Assembly: GCA_004561785.1 (NCBI GenBank)
Contig: SFUB01000003.1
Location: 1 to 39,862, forward strand
DNA from: a bacterium
GTDB lineage: Bacteria; Bacillota_I; Bacilli_A; RFN20; CAG-826
Direction: 5' to 3'
DNA length: 39,862 bases
In this document: piece after piece, positions 7,659 to 16,476 of the stretch
How positions within the stretch are numbered: position 1 is the first letter of the stretch
Layout of the letters: the number at the start of each line of letters is the position of its first letter
Made by a program: the position numbers and the translations under genes
Notes under the pieces: generated by a model
Databases searched by the model: none
What the model was told of the DNA's origin: nothing
The model's input: the letters and a program-made list of their open reading frames with translations, nothing else

Positions 7659-10577
7659 ATGGAAGAGAACAACAAGCCCCTAGAGGCTAAGAACGAGGAG
7701 CTTTCAGGCACGTTTGACAGTCCTGATGAAGCCAAAATCGACTTCGAAGGCATCAGAACCCTCAACCGTGATTCCATGAAGCCCGATCCGTTTTATCTCC
7801 GGCTCGGCCGGGGGATCGTCGAGCTTTTGCTTCGCCTTTTGCTATTGATCGCCCAGGTCATCTTCGACGTGGGCAAAGCCGTTTTGCAAGTTGTGGTCGG
7901 CGTTTTCAAATACGCATGGCTCGGGATCAAAGGCATCGGCCGCTGGTTCCGCAACAAAGGGCGAATGCTCCTTGAGACCGATTGGCTCCGGCGCCTCAAC
8001 TTGATTTTCAATGGCATCGGCTACGCCAAAAGCAAGCAGTGGGGGAACATGGTCGTCTTCCTTTGCACCGAGATCCTTTTCATTGCTTACATGTTCTTGG
8101 TCGGGGGCAACTCGCTTGTCCGTTTTGTTAACCTTGGCCAGCTCACCGAAGGCGAGATCGCAGCCAGCGCCCACGACGTATCAATCCGCGTCATGGTCCT
8201 CGGGATCTTGACGGTCTTCATCATCCTTGGCTACTTCTTCGTTTGGAACAAAGGGGTCCAAGGCGGGTACGACATGTACCAGATTGAGAACCTCTATGAT
8301 TACAAACAGGGGCACGCCGACGCCCTTCGCGTCCTGTCCCACCTCGAGGAATTCGATGAGGACCTAACCAAACTCTCAAGGCACAAGATCCGGGTTTTGA
8401 TGCGCACAAAATACGGCTATTCTGATCTCTCTTCCCGCATCATCTCCTATGTTGACTTTAAGCGGATTCCGGACAAAAAGCCGCTCGCTATCGTCTCTTT
8501 CGGCCTGAACCTAAAAGGCAGGTTCTACGCTTGGTACGCCAAGATCGGAAAGAAACTCAATCAATCGACTTGGCACACCGTCTTCGCCAAATACCTCGTC
8601 TGGACCCCTAAGCCTTATGTCCATCCCTACGGGAGCGCTTACGTGAACAACCTCGCCAGCGCCTCCTATTACCGTTTCCTTCACACCTACGACAAATACA
8701 ATGACTACATTCGCTGCGTCCGCGACCGCTCGGCTTTGATCAAAGTCATCTCGAACCAAAACAAGGTCATCCAATGCGTCTACGCTGAGGATGAAAGCAG
8801 CGTCAGAAACGGCATCCCCGCGATCTCAAGAAACGATCCCAAGGCGAAATTGCCGACCAAAGGGGTCGCAAGCCGCATCGTCGGGGCTTTCGAATGCTCC
8901 TTCGAAACCGCGGTGGAGGCCGCCAAACTCGCCCTGAACGCGATCCGCCAGAGCCAATTGACCGCGAAGAAGAGCAAAGGCTTGGAAGCCCCTCGCCCCG
9001 AGGAAATCCTCCAAAGCAAGGCCGACTCGATCTCCGATGCTCTTTCCTCCTTCCAAAAGAAGTGGCGCGACGATAAACTCGCGGAACTCGACCGCCAGAA
9101 GAGCCTCCTCCAGAAGAGCGATTTGCTCCTTGAGATGGCGGAGGAGGGGAAAACCTGCTTCTTGAACCAACTCAAACTCCAATTCGATTTGGATAAGGAC
9201 GCGGGGGCGAAACTATATAAGGAAGTATCCTTGGCGAAGAAAACCGAGGATCCCAAAGATAATCTCTCTCGCCGCCTCGCCCATTTCGAAGCTTATGCCG
9301 CCCAATTCGAATCGACCCCTCTCCATCCGAGCCCCACGACCTTCTCAAAGCAACTGAAGGCCTTCGGCGACGAGAAATTCGCCGTGACCGTCATGGCTCT
9401 TCCGACCATCGGCTGCTTGCTCGTCACAATCATACCGCTCATCTTCTCCATCCTTTTGGCCTTCACGAACTGGGACACCATGAATCAGGGCGCCGGCAAC
9501 TTCGGCTGGTCCAACTCCGGCTTCCCCGCCCTCTTCGGATTCGGCGAGGGCATGTCCACCATGCCGCGCACCCTCGTGACCCTGTTCATCTGGACCATGG
9601 TCTGGGCGGTCTTCGCGACCTTCCTGAACTATATCTTCGGCATCGTTTTGGCTTTGCTCATCCAAAGAAAAACGATTCGCGGAAAAGCCTTCTGGCGGAC
9701 GATTTTCATCATCTCGATCGCCATCCCCCAATTCATCACCCTCTTGGTGATCGCGAAATTCTTCGGCGACCACGGGGTGCTGAACTCTTGGCTTGGCTCG
9801 TTCACCCACGGCGTGGAAGTCGCTGGGGCCGACGGAGCTATCATCACGACTTATTACACGGGCTCCGGAACCCCGGAAGACCCTTATGTGATCGTGGGAG
9901 AGCAAGGGTTCTTAGGCTGGATCTCGGGCTGGAAGGATTGGAACGGCAATTCGATCGTCTCCGGTCTCAAGTCGCTCACCAATTACGTTGAAGACGCCGA
10001 TGGAACCATCCGCGCGGTCACCCTTGAATACGCGACGAAAGAGAGCTACATCGGCTTCTTCAGCAACTCCAATTGGGGCGGCTGGGACGCGGGGCTGCTC
10101 TCCGTCAGGGCCGTTTTGCCCAAGATCAACATCATCCTCATCAACTGCTGGGTTGGCATCCCTTACACCATGCTATCGACGATGGGCATCCTCATGAACA
10201 TCCCCGAGGACCTCTACGAATCTTCGCGCATCGACGGGGCCAACAGCTGGACCCAGTTCTGGAAGATCACGATGCCTTATGTCCTCTTCGTCACCGGCCC
10301 GAACCTCCTCACTTCCTTCATCGGCAACATCAACAACTTCAACGTCATCTACTTCCTCACCGGAGGGAATCCGAATTCCCAAATGGCCCTGACCTCCCCG
10401 GCGGGTTATACCGACTTGCTCATCACCTGGATCTATAAGATGACCGTAACGGCCACGACCAAGCAGTATTACCTCGCCTCGGCCCTCGGCTGCGTCATCT
10501 TCCTGATCTGCGCCTTCTTCTCGCTGCTCATGTACGGGAAGCTCGGCTCCACCAAAAACGAGGAGGAATTCCAATAA
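7659..10577 (+). CDS. malF: Maltodextrin ABC transporter permease, MalF type, with very large N-terminal/cytoplasmic extension
   Basis: This is one of the two membrane subunits of the maltodextrin importer. The 972-residue product starts at an ATG after AAGGGAG. The conserved permease core occupies only about residues 570-972: transmembrane helices starting TVMALPTIGCLLVTIIPLIF, and the EAA loop around 848-875 (YESSRIDGANSWTQFWKITMP), which docks on the ATPase. A loop of about 100 residues before the EAA region may be the extracytoplasmic equivalent of the MalF P2 loop. N-terminal to the core are an amphipathic stretch, two transmembrane helices (about 131-151 and 175-199), then about 370 mostly soluble, charged residues with coiled-coil character near 450-530. 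E. coli MalF is 514 residues. The stop overlaps the malG start (TAATG). The permease role is firm; the extension is unexplained. Confidence 0.9.
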   Translation: MEENNKPLEAKNEELSGTFDSPDEAKIDFEGIRTLNRDSMKPDPFYLRLGRGIVELLLRLLLLIAQVIFDVGKAVLQVVVGVFKYAWLGIKGIGRWFRNKGRMLLETDWLRRLNLIFNGIGYAKSKQWGNMVVFLCTEILFIAYMFLVGGNSLVRFVNLGQLTEGEIAASAHDVSIRVMVLGILTVFIILGYFFVWNKGVQGGYDMYQIENLYDYKQGHADALRVLSHLEEFDEDLTKLSRHKIRVLMRTKYGYSDLSSRIISYVDFKRIPDKKPLAIVSFGLNLKGRFYAWYAKIGKKLNQSTWHTVFAKYLVWTPKPYVHPYGSAYVNNLASASYYRFLHTYDKYNDYIRCVRDRSALIKVISNQNKVIQCVYAEDESSVRNGIPAISRNDPKAKLPTKGVASRIVGAFECSFETAVEAAKLALNAIRQSQLTAKKSKGLEAPRPEEILQSKADSISDALSSFQKKWRDDKLAELDRQKSLLQKSDLLLEMAEEGKTCFLNQLKLQFDLDKDAGAKLYKEVSLAKKTEDPKDNLSRRLAHFEAYAAQFESTPLHPSPTTFSKQLKAFGDEKFAVTVMALPTIGCLLVTIIPLIFSILLAFTNWDTMNQGAGNFGWSNSGFPALFGFGEGMSTMPRTLVTLFIWTMVWAVFATFLNYIFGIVLALLIQRKTIRGKAFWRTIFIISIAIPQFITLLVIAKFFGDHGVLNSWLGSFTHGVEVAGADGAIITTYYTGSGTPEDPYVIVGEQGFLGWISGWKDWNGNSIVSGLKSLTNYVEDADGTIRAVTLEYATKESYIGFFSNSNWGGWDAGLLSVRAVLPKINIILINCWVGIPYTMLSTMGILMNIPEDLYESSRIDGANSWTQFWKITMPYVLFVTGPNLLTSFIGNINNFNVIYFLTGGNPNSQMALTSPAGYTDLLITWIYKMTVTATTKQYYLASALGCVIFLICAFFSLLMYGKLGSTKNEEEFQ

Positions 10578-11581
10578 TGTCCACTTCTGTCATCGAAGCC
10601 AGCCAAAAGCAGGCGAAAAAGCATTACGCTTCCCAAAAAGCCGGCCGCATCGCCGGGGACGTTTTGGTCTATCTTATCTTGACCGTCATGGCCTTCATCT
10701 GGCTCGCCCCCATCGTGTGGCTGGTCCTCCAGTCCTTCACGGGAGAATATGGACTGGCCTCCCAGCCCAAGCTCTTCCCGGAGGTTTGGAGCTTCGAGAA
10801 TTACATCTACCTGGCCACAAACATGGTCAAGAAGGCCTCGGGAAGCGGTTATATCATCGAAGACAGCGCCTTCAACTTCTTCTGGTCCACCGCGAACATG
10901 GAAGGAAAATTCGTCTTCGGCGGATTCATGCAGACCCTGCTGATCTCGGTTTTCTCCGCGGTTATCTCGACCCTTTTCACCCTCGCTACGGCCTATGCCT
11001 TCTCCCGCCTCCGCTTCAAGGCCAGGAAGCCGATGATGCGCCTGATTTTGATCCTCGGGATGTTCCCGGGTTTCGTCTCCCTCATCATCCTCTACAACAC
11101 CTTCAAGATCCTCGGTATCGGCAATTCCATCTGGACCCTCGTCATTTGCTATAGCGGCGGGGCAGGTATGGGTTACTACATCGCCAAAGGGTTCTTCGAC
11201 ACGATCTCCAAACAGATCGACGAAGCGGCTATGATCGACGGTGCCACCAAGTTCCAGATTTTCTATAAGATCACCCTCCCTTTGTCCAAGCCCATCATCG
11301 TCTACACCGTCATGACGAGTTTCATGGCGCCCTGGGCCGAGTACATCACCGCCTCCTATATGCTCACCGGCGGCGCCCAGAACAACAAAACCGGCACCGT
11401 CACGACGGTCTCCGTCATGCTTTACGAGATGGTCAACGCCACGGAGAAGAGTCTTCCCGCCCTTTATTGGGGCCAATTCTGCGCCGGCGCGGTCCTCATC
11501 GCGGTGCCCATCTCCCTGCTTTTCATCTTGATGCAGAAAAACTACGTCTCTGGCGTGACCGGCGGGGCCGTCAAAGGATAA
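10577..11581 (+). CDS. malG: Maltodextrin ABC transporter permease, MalG type
   Basis: This is the second membrane subunit of the importer. The 334-residue product has an N-terminal helix (VLVYLILTVMAFIWLAPIVW), then the binding-protein-dependent permease fold. The EAA loop is clear: QIDEAAMIDGATKFQIFYKI, then TLPLSKP. Its length is somewhat above a typical MalG (about 280-300) because of an extended loop after the first helix (residues about 55-110). The ATG shares one base with the malF stop, so the two subunits are translationally coupled. No ATPase gene follows; an MsmX-like shared ATPase elsewhere is inferred. Confidence 0.94.
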   Translation: MSTSVIEASQKQAKKHYASQKAGRIAGDVLVYLILTVMAFIWLAPIVWLVLQSFTGEYGLASQPKLFPEVWSFENYIYLATNMVKKASGSGYIIEDSAFNFFWSTANMEGKFVFGGFMQTLLISVFSAVISTLFTLATAYAFSRLRFKARKPMMRLILILGMFPGFVSLIILYNTFKILGIGNSIWTLVICYSGGAGMGYYIAKGFFDTISKQIDEAAMIDGATKFQIFYKITLPLSKPIIVYTVMTSFMAPWAEYITASYMLTGGAQNNKTGTVTTVSVMLYEMVNATEKSLPALYWGQFCAGAVLIAVPISLLFILMQKNYVSGVTGGAVKG

Positions 11582-11585
11582 AGAT

Positions 11586-13322
11586 ATGCTCAAAAAGGTT
11601 TCCTCTCTTTTGCTATTAAGTCCCTTGCTTTTCTCGTGCGCCCCCTCTTCCTCAGGCGGTTCCTCTTCCTCAGGCTTTTCCTCTTCGGAGGTTTCCGCGG
11701 AGGATTCTTCTTTGGAAAGTTCTTCTTCCGATTCCGGGCGTTACCAATTTGGGAGAAAAGCCTCGAAAATCGAGCTCCCGGAAGGGGAAATCAATCCCTC
11801 CGGGGCGGGATACGAGATCTTCGTGGGCAGCTTCGCGGACAGCAACGGCGATGGGATCGGCGATCTGAATGGCATCATCGCTCACTTGGATTATCTTTCT
11901 TCGCTTGGCGTGACCTATCTTTGGCTCACCCCGATTTACCCCAGTTCCACCTATCATCATTATGACGTCAAGGACTATTTCTCCGTTGCGCCAGAATTCG
12001 GGACGATCGAGGACTTCTCGCGCCTTTGCGTGGAGGCCAAGAAGCGGGGGATGCTTGTCGTGCTCGACATGGTGCTGAACCACGCCTCAATAAAAGGCGA
12101 GTGGTTCAACGCGGCCCTAGACGACTTCGTCACGGATTATTCTGGCCCGGATTCCTATAAAAACGACTTTGTCTTCTACTCTTCTTTGCCCTCGTCCTCA
12201 GCCTCCCGTTTCTACACGGTCTCCCATAAGGGGAAAATGGTCTATTACGAGGCAAATTTCGATTCGAACATGCCCGAGTTCAAACTAAGCGATCCGGGCT
12301 GTAAGGAAAAGCAGCGGCAGATCCTGGATTTCTGGCTGGATAGTGGGGCGAGCGGCTTCCGCTTCGACGGGGTTTATTACTATTTCTATAAGAACAACAC
12401 CCAGAACGTCTCCTACCTTCAGGAGATCAATGACTACGTCCTCTCCAAGAAGAGGGATGCCTATATGGTGGGAGAGGTTTGGCCGAACAACTTCTCCGCG
12501 AACGACATCAAGACCTACAGCTCTTCCGGCATGACCCTCTTCAACTTCATGAATTCCGTCACCGGAGGCTCCTCTTGGGTTTCCTATGCGACGAGCGTCA
12601 ATAAGGTTGGGGTCGTCTTCTCCGACATCAATTATGTCCAATCAAAGCAAGAGAAGGGCACCCAGCCCGTCTTCTTCCTGTCGAATCACGACCAAGACCG
12701 GCTTAGGGGCTATTTCTCGAAATACAAAGACGAGGAAGAACGCCTTCTGAAGCGGAAACTCGCGGCCAGTTATTGTCTTCTGACTCCCGGCACCCCCTTC
12801 CTCTACTATGGGGAGGAGATCGATTTAGGCGGAGTGCGCGGCAGCTCGAACACCGACGCCAACCGCAGGCTTCCCTTCCTTTGGAAAGGAGAAGGGGACG
12901 AGGCCCGCTGCAACGAGCCGCTTGGGGCCGATTATTCGGGGGACCAGCCTAGCGCAGGCGCCCTGGAGCAGATCGAGGATCCTAGTAGCCTCACCTCCCA
13001 TTACAAAGCCCTCCTGGCCCTGCGCGCCAAATACCCCTGCATCCAAAACGGTCAATATAGCCGCGTTTCTGGACTCAAGGGGGAAGACGGCAATCGCATC
13101 CAGAAGATCGGCATGGGGAAGATCGAATACCAAGGGGAGGTTTTCTTCTTGGTCCATAACGAAAGCGCTTCGCCCCTTGCTTTGTCTCTCCCCGCGCTCG
13201 AAAGCGGGGGATACGAGATCCTAGACGGCGTCTCCCCCGACGGCAAGGCGCCGGAGATCGTTTCCGGATTGCTGAGCCTCGGCGGATGCGCCTCGGTGTT
13301 GCTTAAGCAGACAAACCCTTGA
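11586..13322 (+). CDS. GH13 alpha-amylase family lipoprotein
   Basis: This is a surface-attached alpha-glucan hydrolase, probably an alpha-amylase, neopullulanase or oligo-glucosidase. The 578-residue product has a lipoprotein signal ending LFSC (Cys18), then a Ser/Gly-rich linker to about residue 50. The GH13 barrel starts at YEIFVGSFADSNGDGIGDL. The four conserved regions are all present: DMVLNH, GFRFDGVYY (nucleophile Asp261), VGEVW (acid/base Glu297) and LSNHDQDR (Asp369). The DSNGDGIGDL element (calcium-binding-like) is common to amylases and oligo-1,6-glucosidases, so exact specificity cannot be read. The start lies 4 bp after malG, whose last codons include AAGGA, and this gene completes the transporter operon. 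It complements the pullulanase: one cuts 1,6 bonds, this one probably 1,4 bonds. Confidence 0.9.
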   Translation: MLKKVSSLLLLSPLLFSCAPSSSGGSSSSGFSSSEVSAEDSSLESSSSDSGRYQFGRKASKIELPEGEINPSGAGYEIFVGSFADSNGDGIGDLNGIIAHLDYLSSLGVTYLWLTPIYPSSTYHHYDVKDYFSVAPEFGTIEDFSRLCVEAKKRGMLVVLDMVLNHASIKGEWFNAALDDFVTDYSGPDSYKNDFVFYSSLPSSSASRFYTVSHKGKMVYYEANFDSNMPEFKLSDPGCKEKQRQILDFWLDSGASGFRFDGVYYYFYKNNTQNVSYLQEINDYVLSKKRDAYMVGEVWPNNFSANDIKTYSSSGMTLFNFMNSVTGGSSWVSYATSVNKVGVVFSDINYVQSKQEKGTQPVFFLSNHDQDRLRGYFSKYKDEEERLLKRKLAASYCLLTPGTPFLYYGEEIDLGGVRGSSNTDANRRLPFLWKGEGDEARCNEPLGADYSGDQPSAGALEQIEDPSSLTSHYKALLALRAKYPCIQNGQYSRVSGLKGEDGNRIQKIGMGKIEYQGEVFFLVHNESASPLALSLPALESGGYEILDGVSPDGKAPEIVSGLLSLGGCASVLLKQTNP

Positions 13323-13340
13323 TAGGAGGTATATAAGAAC

Positions 13341-14234
13341 ATGAATAAGATTGCAAAAACGGTATTCGTCATGGGGTTCGCTTCCCTTGCCTTATGTGCC
13401 TGTGGAGACGGGTCGATTTCGATTGACGAAAGCGTCGCCCTCGCAAGCGACATCTATAATGGAAGGAAGGAGATGAAAGAAAGCGAGTTCTCCGCCTCTT
13501 ACCTTGAACTCAAAGACCAGCAGTTCACCTCCATCGACGTCCGCTTCAAGGAAGGCAAATACGCCTATTTCTCTGGCAGGACTTGGAGCCAGAAAAACCC
13601 AAGCGATCCCGCGAACATCTTAAAAGACGACTATTTCCTCTTCTCCGAAGTGGTGGAGGAAACCAATTCAGCGGGGAGCATCGTAAGCCTTGAGGAGCGT
13701 TACGTCTTCGCGGTCGACTCTAAGATCGGCTCCAAGAAAAGCTCCCTCTACAACGTCATCAGCGAGCAGAAGTTCAACGAGATCCTCGCCTTGATGGAAG
13801 AAGAGAACCGGGCCCAATTCAAGGTCATGGAAGATAAGGCCTACGATTACCTCGCGCATTACGACGGCTACGCCTCCCCCGTCTCCTTCGCGACCGACGA
13901 GGTCCATTACGCCCCCAAAGGGAACGCGGGCGACCTCACTTTGGAGGCCAACCAGACCAAAACCTACAAATCCCACTTCGTCTCGAGCCACTTCGGCTCC
14001 ATCATCGACGAGATGCGCGACGCCACCGACGTCTACAGCGAGATGCACCGATTCAAAAACGGGAGGCCTTATCAAATCCAAGACTCCCTCGACCACAACA
14101 AAGTCAATACCGCGAGTTATTCGGCGGCCTATAGCTACGGCAATGCCTATCGCGCCTCCTACAACGCGAATACCTTCAAACAAAGCCAGGAAGAGCTTCA
14201 TTTCGCCCCAAAGCTAGGGATCGTCGCGAAGTAA
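13341..14234 (+). CDS. Putative lipoprotein of unknown function in the starch operon
   Basis: I do not recognise this 297-residue protein. It has a clear lipoprotein signal ending LCAC (Cys21), so it should be anchored on the outer face of the membrane. The rest is hydrophilic with no further membrane helix. Features visible are a KEMKESEFSASYLELKDQ region, a central charged helix-like stretch (NEILALMEEENRAQFKVMEDKAY) and a Tyr/Ser/Ala-rich C-terminus (SYSAAYSYGNAYRASYNANT). A strong ribosome-binding site (AGGAGGT, 13324-13330) lies within the 18-bp gap after the GH13 gene, and a terminator follows, so it is the last gene of the operon. A structural or substrate-handling role at the surface is only inference from location. 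Confidence 0.75.
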   Translation: MNKIAKTVFVMGFASLALCACGDGSISIDESVALASDIYNGRKEMKESEFSASYLELKDQQFTSIDVRFKEGKYAYFSGRTWSQKNPSDPANILKDDYFLFSEVVEETNSAGSIVSLEERYVFAVDSKIGSKKSSLYNVISEQKFNEILALMEEENRAQFKVMEDKAYDYLAHYDGYASPVSFATDEVHYAPKGNAGDLTLEANQTKTYKSHFVSSHFGSIIDEMRDATDVYSEMHRFKNGRPYQIQDSLDHNKVNTASYSAAYSYGNAYRASYNANTFKQSQEELHFAPKLGIVAK

Positions 14235-14244
14235 AGGGATCGCC

Positions 14245-14274
14245 ACGGGAAGGGCTTCGGCCCTCCCCGTTTTC
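14245..14274 (+). terminator. Rho-independent terminator of the starch operon
   Basis: ACGGGAAGGGC and GCCCTCCCCGT form an 11-bp stem with one mismatch, closed by a TTCG tetraloop and followed by TTTC. Confidence 0.88.
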
Positions 14275-14302
14275 TTGCTTCCTGAAAAAGGGCCTATATA
14301 AT
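14275..14302 (+). promoter_or_regulatory. Promoter of the GT2 gene and obg
   Basis: TTGCTT (14275-14280) and a perfect TATAAT (14297-14302) are spaced by 16 bp. The ATG lies only 10 nt after the -10 box, so the transcript would have almost no 5' UTR. Confidence 0.7.
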
Positions 14303-14312
14303 CTCCTTTGCC

Positions 14313-15059
14313 ATGAAAGTATCCATCGTCATCCCCAGCTATAACCAATCGGAGAAGCTCCTGAAGAACCTTAAAGAGAAGATCCTCCCGTTCTTCGACG
14401 CCTCCGGGGTCACTTATTCGATCCTCATCGAAGCGGATCGCTCCTCGAAAGAGCAGATCGCCTTGCTTCAAGAAGGCCTGCTCTCTTTGCCGGGCCAGGT
14501 GAAACTGGACCGCGTGGAGGATAAGAAAGGCAAAGGCTGGGCCGTGAAGAAAGGAATCCTCCACAGCGAAGGCGATTATGTCCTCTTCTTCGACGCCGAC
14601 CTTTCGACCGATCTGTCCGTTTTCACCCTCATGAAGAAGGATTTGGGCAAATTCGACGCCCTGGTGGCCTCTAGGGACGCGAAAGGATCCGTATATTCCA
14701 AAAAGCAGCCTTTCAAGAGGAGGCTCACCCACTGGGGGGCGAAGACCTTGATCCGGTGGATGTTCCGCATCAAGGAAGTCCACGACACCCAATGCGGCTT
14801 CAAGGCATTCCGACTTCCCGTCGCGAAGGCGATGGTGGAGAAGCAGCTCACGATGGGCTCGGCCTTCGACGTCGAATATCTGTATTTCCTCCACCTGAAC
14901 GGCTATTCCATCCAAGAATACCCGGCGATTTGGGAGGATGACCCAGACAGCACTCTGCAAGGAGTGGTGTCCTCCAGCAAGAGGTTCTACAAGGATCTCC
15001 GGGCCATCAAGAAGAACAAGAAGCATTATTTGGAGAAGGAGGGCGAGCATGTTGATTGA
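14313..15059 (+). CDS. Family 2 glycosyltransferase (dolichyl/polyprenyl-phosphate glucosyltransferase-like)
   Basis: It probably transfers a sugar from a nucleotide sugar to a polyprenyl phosphate or glycolipid at the cytoplasmic face. The 248-residue product has the GT-A fold start KVSIVIPSYNQ, the metal-binding DADLS motif after GDYVLFF, and a VHDTQCGFKAFR region typical of the dolichyl-phosphate glucosyltransferase-like subgroup. No transmembrane helix is obvious, unlike many polyprenyl-phosphate glycosyltransferases, which carry C-terminal helices. No Shine-Dalgarno is visible and the start codon is very close to the promoter. The 3' end overlaps the start of obg by 11 bp, so the two are co-transcribed. 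Donor and acceptor cannot be named. Confidence 0.82.
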   Translation: MKVSIVIPSYNQSEKLLKNLKEKILPFFDASGVTYSILIEADRSSKEQIALLQEGLLSLPGQVKLDRVEDKKGKGWAVKKGILHSEGDYVLFFDADLSTDLSVFTLMKKDLGKFDALVASRDAKGSVYSKKQPFKRRLTHWGAKTLIRWMFRIKEVHDTQCGFKAFRLPVAKAMVEKQLTMGSAFDVEYLYFLHLNGYSIQEYPAIWEDDPDSTLQGVVSSSKRFYKDLRAIKKNKKHYLEKEGEHVD

Positions 15060-16338
15060 CCGCGCGATCGTTGAAGTGAGATCCGGATCCGGAGGCAACG
15101 GGGCCATTTCTTTCCTGCAGGAGAAGAACATGCCCAAAGGCGGCCCCGACGGCGGAAACGGCGGCAAGGGAGGTTCGGTTTTCCTCGTTGCCAGGAAGAA
15201 CGTGAACACCCTTTTGGCCTACCGCCATTCCAGGGTTTTGGAAGCCGCCAACGGCGGCAAGGGGGACAAGAAGATGCGCTCGGGCAAAAACGCCGAGGAC
15301 GTGATCTCCGAAGTCCCGGTCGGGACCTTGGTCTACGAAGAGGAAAGCAAAACCCTTTTGGCCGATCTATCCAAAGACGGCCAAGTCGTCTGCGTCGCCA
15401 AAGGCGGCAGGGGAGGGAGGGGCAACGCCGCCTTCAAAACGAGCCGCCTCCGTATCCCCCGAGTCGCCGAAAACGGCCATCCCGGCGAGAAAAAGCGTCT
15501 TATCCTTGAACTTAAATTGGTCGCCGACGCCGGGCTGATCGGCTTCCCTAGCGTCGGCAAATCGACCTTCCTCAATGTCGTGAGCAAAGCCAACGTCGCG
15601 ACCGCTGACTACCCCTTCACGACCTTGGTTCCTAACCTCGGGGTCGTGACGCTTCCCGGAGGCTACGACCAGTTCGTCCTGGCCGATATGCCGGGCCTCA
15701 TCGAAGGGGCCCACGAAGGGAAGGGTTTGGGCATCACCTTCCTCCGCCACATCGAACGGTGCCGCGTCTTGGTCCACATGGTCTCCATGTCCGGGGAAAA
15801 AGACCCCTACGAGGCCTACCTTTCCATCAATGAGGAGCTCAAAGACTACGGGGCGGAGCTTGAGAAACGCCCCCAGATCGTCGTGGCCACCAAGATGGAC
15901 GCAGAAGGGGCGGAAGAGAGGAAAAAGGAATTCGACGAGAAGCTTGGCTTCGCTTCCTATCCTTTGGCTTCCTTGATCGGGCAAGGGGTGAATGACCTCA
16001 TCAAGAAGATCTATGAACTCGTTCAGAATACCCCCGAATTCCCCCTCTATGTGGAAGGCAAGGAAGAGGAATCGCCCTCTTACCGCGTCTATGACGCCTC
16101 GAAAGAGCTCAAAGAGCCGCCTTTCGTCATCTCCCGTCCCTCCGACCATTTATTCGTCATCACCGGCAAGGAGGTCTTGGCCAAATACGCCCTCATGAAC
16201 CTCTCCGACGACCAAGGGGTCGCCCGGCTCATCAGCTACCTGAACCGCCTAGGCGTCAACGAGGCTTTGGAGAAGAAGGGGATCCGCGAAGGGGACACCG
16301 TCCGCCTCGCGGACTTCGAGTTCACCTATTCCAAATAA
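15049..16338 (+). CDS. obg: GTPase Obg (CgtA)
   Basis: Obg is an essential GTPase in 50S ribosome assembly and stress signalling. The 429-residue product has three expected parts: the glycine-rich Obg fold (about 1-158, with SGSGGNGAISF and GGNGGKGG), the G domain (GFPSVGKST at 165-173, DMPGLIEGA from 213, ATKMD) and a C-terminal OCT domain (about 345-429). The frame is open further upstream, but the ATG at 15049 gives the family N-terminus MLIDRAIVEV and follows AAGGAGGG. It overlaps the glycosyltransferase gene by 11 bp. Confidence 0.97.
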   Translation: MLIDRAIVEVRSGSGGNGAISFLQEKNMPKGGPDGGNGGKGGSVFLVARKNVNTLLAYRHSRVLEAANGGKGDKKMRSGKNAEDVISEVPVGTLVYEEESKTLLADLSKDGQVVCVAKGGRGGRGNAAFKTSRLRIPRVAENGHPGEKKRLILELKLVADAGLIGFPSVGKSTFLNVVSKANVATADYPFTTLVPNLGVVTLPGGYDQFVLADMPGLIEGAHEGKGLGITFLRHIERCRVLVHMVSMSGEKDPYEAYLSINEELKDYGAELEKRPQIVVATKMDAEGAEERKKEFDEKLGFASYPLASLIGQGVNDLIKKIYELVQNTPEFPLYVEGKEEESPSYRVYDASKELKEPPFVISRPSDHLFVITGKEVLAKYALMNLSDDQGVARLISYLNRLGVNEALEKKGIREGDTVRLADFEFTYSK

Positions 16339-16367
16339 GAGGTTTCTCCCTCTTCTTGCGCCTATGC

Positions 16368-16373
16368 TAAAAT
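16368..16373 (+). promoter_or_regulatory. Possible -10 box before the small ORF and ruvAB
   Basis: TAAAAT follows TATGC, in a context resembling other -10 boxes in the window. The -35 region is weak (TTTCTC with a 19-bp spacer). Confidence 0.3.
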
Positions 16374-16379
16374 GGGCCT

Positions 16380-16475
16380 ATGGGCAAAGAGGGCATCGGC
16401 AAAACGCTTCTGGTCTGCTGCTTGAGCGTTTTGGCCACGTTGGCCCTCTCTTTGTTCCTTTTAACGCTAAGCTAA
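16380..16475 (+). CDS. Possible 31-residue single-pass membrane peptide
   Basis: This short ORF fills the gap between obg and ruvA: ATG at 16380, TAA at 16473-16475, one base before the ruvA ATG. The product begins MGKEGIGKT and continues with about 20 hydrophobic residues ending in LTLS, so it looks like a charged N-terminus plus one membrane helix. No Shine-Dalgarno precedes it, but the possible -10 box ends 6 nt upstream. It may serve to couple translation to ruvA, or may be chance. No family is recognised. Confidence 0.35.
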   Translation: MGKEGIGKTLLVCCLSVLATLALSLFLLTLS

Positions 16476-16476
16476 C

